Part shown: positions 6,353 to 8,917 of the stretch, piece after piece
Position numbering within the stretch: position 1 is the stretch's first letter
Layout: the number at the start of each line of letters is the position of its first letter
Assembly: GCA_028275265.1 (NCBI GenBank)
Contig: JAPWUZ010000094.1
Span: 1-8,917, forward strand
DNA: 8,917 nt
Source: Armatimonadota bacterium
GTDB lineage: Bacteria > Armatimonadota > HRBIN16
Reading direction: 5' to 3'
The notes under the pieces: model-generated
Seen by the model: only the letters and a program-made list of their open reading frames with translations
What the model was told of the DNA's origin: nothing
Databases searched by the model: none
Translations under genes and position numbers: made by a program

Positions 6353-8301
6353 GCTTGCACCCGCTTTGTCCACCAGCGTATCGCCACGAACGCCAGCGTC
6401 CCTATTATAGCACCAAGCAGCCATCCCAGCAAGATTCGCGGCAGGGAAAGCGCCAGCGGAGTGTGGATGTGGCACAGGGTATTGACCACCGATGCCTGTC
6501 CGATAACCCCTAACAGTAAGAGCGGAATCCATGCCCTCCGCCCGATGCCTGCCGCCGACATCGTCAGTGCCAGCACCAGCGCAGGATGTCCCACCAGAAA
6601 CTCTTTCGTGCGCGGGCGTGCCAGCAGGTATCGCTCTAACAGCACGCGCATCTTCATCTCAAGGTCCGAAACACCCACGCCCGGCTCGTTGCCCGTGCGC
6701 ACCAGCACCAGCGCCAGCAATCCCAGAGCCAGCAGCACCGCTACCGCCAGTCCCACTGTGACCGGATATCCCATGATCTGTCTCCATCGCTGCCGGATGC
6801 GCTCACGTGCGTCCGCAAGGGAAGTGGCATTGACCGTGTCGAGCGCGTACCCCCAGCCAACTGCCAGAACCGGTAGCAAGTGCGCCAGTTTGATGCCGGC
6901 GAACTGGTTTGCCTTCACCATGAACGGTAGAGAAGCCAGCAAAGCCACCACGTGCAGCCCGCCCGCCAGACTGAAAAGGGTCAACCACGCAAAGGTAGCA
7001 AGAGCGTGCAGGACGGGCAAGCGACCGGGCTTGAACACATCCACCAGCAGAAAGCCCAGCGAAGGAAACGCCACAGCCGCCACAAGGGCACAGGCTTTAC
7101 GTCCCGTCTCCCCTCCGGCGTAAGCCACTATCACTCCAGCGGCAAAAGCCGCCACAGCCAGCCATGCCGAGTGCTGCTGCGCAAGCAACCTCTCCATCAA
7201 GATCACTCCCGCCACGAGAGCAGAGCCACCGGTTATCCACCATATCCACGCAGGCACCGCCGGTTCGGTAAAGGGGTGGGGTTCCCCAATAGGGTAGCCC
7301 GCCTCTTGCAGGGAGAGGCGCAACTGCGTGACAAACCTCGCCATCCCCTGTAACGGTTGCTCCTCGATACCGCTCGGCAGTCGCACGTAGCACAGTCGGA
7401 TGTTGCGTTCCCGCACAGCACGGGTATAGCGCTCCAGCAGGTCCCCCGGGTTGAGAGTAGACATCTCTGCCGCGGTGACGCTGTGCACCCGCACCATGCG
7501 GTCCAGCAGTAAACGGGTCAGCTGCTCATCGCCTTTCTGCTTGCCAAACTCCACAGAACCGTATAATAACCCGAGTTGCCGCATGGTTTGTGCCGTCAGT
7601 GGCAGCAGTGCACGGAAACCCAGCACCTCGTCCCCACTGAAAATAACCGCCTTTGCGCCTGCTCGTTGCACTTCTGTCAGCGTGCGTTCGACACGCACCG
7701 GCGTGCACGCGGGGCTGTTGTTCACCCGCGCTATCACGGACAGTCCTGCCGTTGAGACCTGCTTTGCCAGCATGGGGTCTATCCCCACGCTGATCTGTGA
7801 AAATATAGAGGCAGGAACCGGAACAGAAAACCCGACCGCTCCGCCGGTGTCGGTATAGGCGTAGACCAGCACCCCTTTGCTCGCCCGCAGGGTGTCCAGC
7901 AGCTTCTTGCGCGAAGGGGTATACACCGTCCGCCACAGGGAGGGCGTCATCTGGATGGCTCCTGCAGAACGTCGGAGGCGTTCCACCACCTCTACCGATG
8001 CCGCACGCACGATGGGGGAAGGAAACTTCGGATACAGCTCCCAGCTCAACTGACCGGAGCGGAAAAGGTCTTCTACTGTTTGCTCGTTGAGTGCAACCGC
8101 CGTTGCCCCCGCTTTCTTCATCTGTTGCAGAATTTGCGAAAAAGCTATACCGGTATCCGCGCTAACCTGCAACAGCTGTTCGCCATCCAACGCGATCCCT
8201 ACTCGCTTGTTCAGTGCCTCTGCTCGCCAGCGCGCCGCAAACGCCAGCAACGAGACACCAGTCCCCACTGCAAGCAGCAGCCAGCCAATCCGACGGGACA
8301 T
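6349..8301 (-). CDS. DUF5693 family polytopic membrane protein
   Basis: A 650-residue inner-membrane protein. Residues 7-24 form an N-terminal signal anchor. Residues about 30-350 form a soluble domain, most likely outside the cytoplasm. From 352 come about eight hydrophobic segments (near 352-372, 378-398, 402-422, 429-458, 470-488, 512-534, 570-603 and 620-643). The loop RPRTKEFLVGHPAL (562-575) is what I recall as a conserved signature of DUF5693. The biochemical function is unknown. From memory, this family is often next to CsaB, as here, where its TGA overlaps the csaB ATG by four bases. A polymer export, assembly or ligation role is a guess from that neighbour and the topology. The start at 8301 has a strong Shine-Dalgarno nine bases upstream and gives a plausible signal anchor. 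No terminator separates it from csaB. Confidence 0.85.
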   Translation of the reverse strand: MSRRIGWLLLAVGTGVSLLAFAARWRAEALNKRVGIALDGEQLLQVSADTGIAFSQILQQMKKAGATAVALNEQTVEDLFRSGQLSWELYPKFPSPIVRAASVEVVERLRRSAGAIQMTPSLWRTVYTPSRKKLLDTLRASKGVLVYAYTDTGGAVGFSVPVPASIFSQISVGIDPMLAKQVSTAGLSVIARVNNSPACTPVRVERTLTEVQRAGAKAVIFSGDEVLGFRALLPLTAQTMRQLGLLYGSVEFGKQKGDEQLTRLLLDRMVRVHSVTAAEMSTLNPGDLLERYTRAVRERNIRLCYVRLPSGIEEQPLQGMARFVTQLRLSLQEAGYPIGEPHPFTEPAVPAWIWWITGGSALVAGVILMERLLAQQHSAWLAVAAFAAGVIVAYAGGETGRKACALVAAVAFPSLGFLLVDVFKPGRLPVLHALATFAWLTLFSLAGGLHVVALLASLPFMVKANQFAGIKLAHLLPVLAVGWGYALDTVNATSLADARERIRQRWRQIMGYPVTVGLAVAVLLALGLLALVLVRTGNEPGVGVSDLEMKMRVLLERYLLARPRTKEFLVGHPALVLALTMSAAGIGRRAWIPLLLLGVIGQASVVNTLCHIHTPLALSLPRILLGWLLGAIIGTLAFVAIRWWTKRVQA

Positions 8302-8310
8302 CCCGTGATA

Positions 8311-8318
8311 CCCTCCTT
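8311..8318 (-). promoter_or_regulatory. Ribosome binding site of the DUF5693 gene
   Basis: AAGGAGGG on the minus strand ends nine bases before the ATG at 8301 and sets the start of the envelope operon's first gene. It is only three bases from the end of the inverted repeat at 8322-8390, so a hairpin in the transcript would sit right beside it. Confidence 0.75.
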
Positions 8319-8321
8319 CTT

Positions 8322-8390
8322 TGTCATTCTGAGCAGCGCGAAGAATCTATGTGACATCGCCAAGATGCTTCACTGAGGCTCAGCATGACA
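8322..8390. repeat. Imperfect 69-base inverted repeat, interspersed intergenic type
   Basis: The left arm TGTCATTCTGAGC... (8322-8348) and the right arm ending ...GCTCAGCATGACA (8363-8390) are inverted copies matching at about 21 of 27 positions, with a 14-base centre. The sequence belongs to a type I recognise from memory: arms reading TGTCATTCTGAGC, often followed by GAAGAATCT, scattered in intergenic DNA of many bacteria and often mistranslated as FVILS...AKNL. It fills much of the 173-base gap (8302-8474) between the rhomboid and DUF5693 genes. I see no target-site duplication and no T-run, so it does not look like a standard terminator. The rest of the gap holds no convincing promoter, so the operon's promoter is unlocated. 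Confidence 0.7.
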
Positions 8391-8474
8391 ATAGGCATAC
8401 TGTTTGGCGCAAGGATTTAAGCGTTGCCCATTTCGGCAAAAGGCGTGCGGATACCTTGTATGAACGACGGCCTT

Positions 8475-8917
8475 TCAGAAGTCTGGGGGAAGCGAGCGGT
8501 AATAGTAGTAACGGGGACGACGCAGCCGTCGCAGGAGCCTGTCTCGTCCCAACGCCATGACAGTGGCTGCCCCTGCCACGAAGCCGCCGGCGTGAGCCAT
8601 TGTCGCCACACCGGGCTGGAATTGAAACTGCATCAGGAACCAGAGCCCCAGCAGAATGAAAGCCGGCACGGCTATGACATCGATAATGAAGAAGAAAATC
8701 ACCAGTACCCGTATGCGCGCGGCGGGGAATAGCACGAAGTAAGCCCCCAGTGCGCCAGCAATCGCGCCGCTGGCTCCCACCGTGGGGATGGGGGATGCCG
8801 CGTTAATCACCACATGCGCCAAAGCCGCCGCCACACCCCACACCAGATACCAGAACAGGAACTGAAAATGCCCTAAAGCATCCTCCACATTGTTGCCGAA
8901 AATCCAGAGATAGAGCA
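8475..8917 (-). CDS. Rhomboid family intramembrane serine protease (5' end beyond window)
   Basis: The C-terminal part (147 residues) of a membrane protease that cleaves transmembrane substrates inside the bilayer. The visible part starts in the loop LYLWIFGNNVEDALGH, typical of the region after the first membrane segment. It then shows HVVIN (matching the His and Asn of GlpG segment 2), GASGA with the catalytic serine (codon 8769-8771), and MAHAGGFVAG with the catalytic histidine (codon 8592-8594). The Ser-His dyad is therefore intact and the enzyme is probably active. The membrane segments are strongly hydrophobic (for example VLVIFFFIIDVIAV). The tail after the last segment is short, basic and tyrosine-rich (RRLRRPRYYYYRSLPPDF). 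The start and first membrane segment lie outside the window. The 173-base gap to the next gene leaves operon membership open. Substrates are unknown. Confidence 0.93.
   Translation of the reverse strand, partial: LYLWIFGNNVEDALGHFQFLFWYLVWGVAAALAHVVINAASPIPTVGASGAIAGALGAYFVLFPAARIRVLVIFFFIIDVIAVPAFILLGLWFLMQFQFQPGVATMAHAGGFVAGAATVMALGRDRLLRRLRRPRYYYYRSLPPDF

Noticed and set aside
6353..6532. 60-residue N-terminal extension of csaB
   Set aside because: It only re-reads the DUF5693 coding region; the conserved CsaB N-terminus begins right at the ATG at 6352, which forms the ATGA overlap.
6194..7123. 309-residue plus-strand frame opposite csaB and DUF5693
   Set aside because: It spans two well-supported minus-strand genes and its product is Ser/Arg/Thr/Pro-rich without any domain, as expected from a shadow frame.
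8424..8439. Hairpin TTGCC-6 bases-GGCAA downstream of the rhomboid gene as a terminator
   Set aside because: The stem is only five base pairs and no T-run follows on the minus strand.
1..8917. CRISPR array expected near cas3
   Set aside because: I found no regularly spaced direct repeats; any array must lie beyond the left edge.

Overview
All five genes in this window lie on the minus strand, so transcription runs from right to left. From upstream (right edge) to downstream (left edge) they are: the 3' part of a rhomboid serine protease gene, a DUF5693-type membrane protein, a CsaB-type polysaccharide pyruvyl transferase, a 971-residue outer-membrane beta-barrel-like protein, and a cas3 nuclease/helicase gene that runs off the left edge. 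I see no tRNA, rRNA, CRISPR repeat array, insertion sequence or pseudogene. No gene-free stretch reaches 300 bases; the two gaps are 142 bases (2193-2334) and 173 bases (8302-8474).

The host looks like a diderm, GC-rich bacterium. The large secreted protein ends in phenylalanine after alternating beta-strand sequence, as outer-membrane barrels do. The DUF5693 + CsaB pairing and the composition remind me of Armatimonadota. That lineage guess comes from memory and stays tentative; Deinococcota or another SLH-using diderm lineage would also fit. CsaB implies a pyruvylated cell-wall polymer of the kind that SLH-domain surface proteins bind.

The middle three genes form a tight operon. DUF5693 and csaB overlap by four bases (ATGA), and csaB is followed after 13 bases by the barrel gene, whose Shine-Dalgarno includes the csaB stop codon. 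This suggests one envelope unit: a polytopic inner-membrane protein of unknown function, a cytoplasmic pyruvyl transferase and an outer-membrane protein. A 69-base imperfect inverted repeat of an interspersed intergenic type lies in the leader of this operon, three bases from its Shine-Dalgarno.

The cas3 gene begins a separate unit. It has a near-consensus sigma-70-type promoter (GTGACA, 17-base spacer, TATAAT), two short inverted repeats around that promoter, and a strong ribosome binding site. All key HD-nuclease and helicase motifs are present. Cas3 is often the first gene of a type I cas operon, so the rest of the system probably lies beyond the left edge. The least described part of the window is the coupled DUF5693-csaB-barrel unit.
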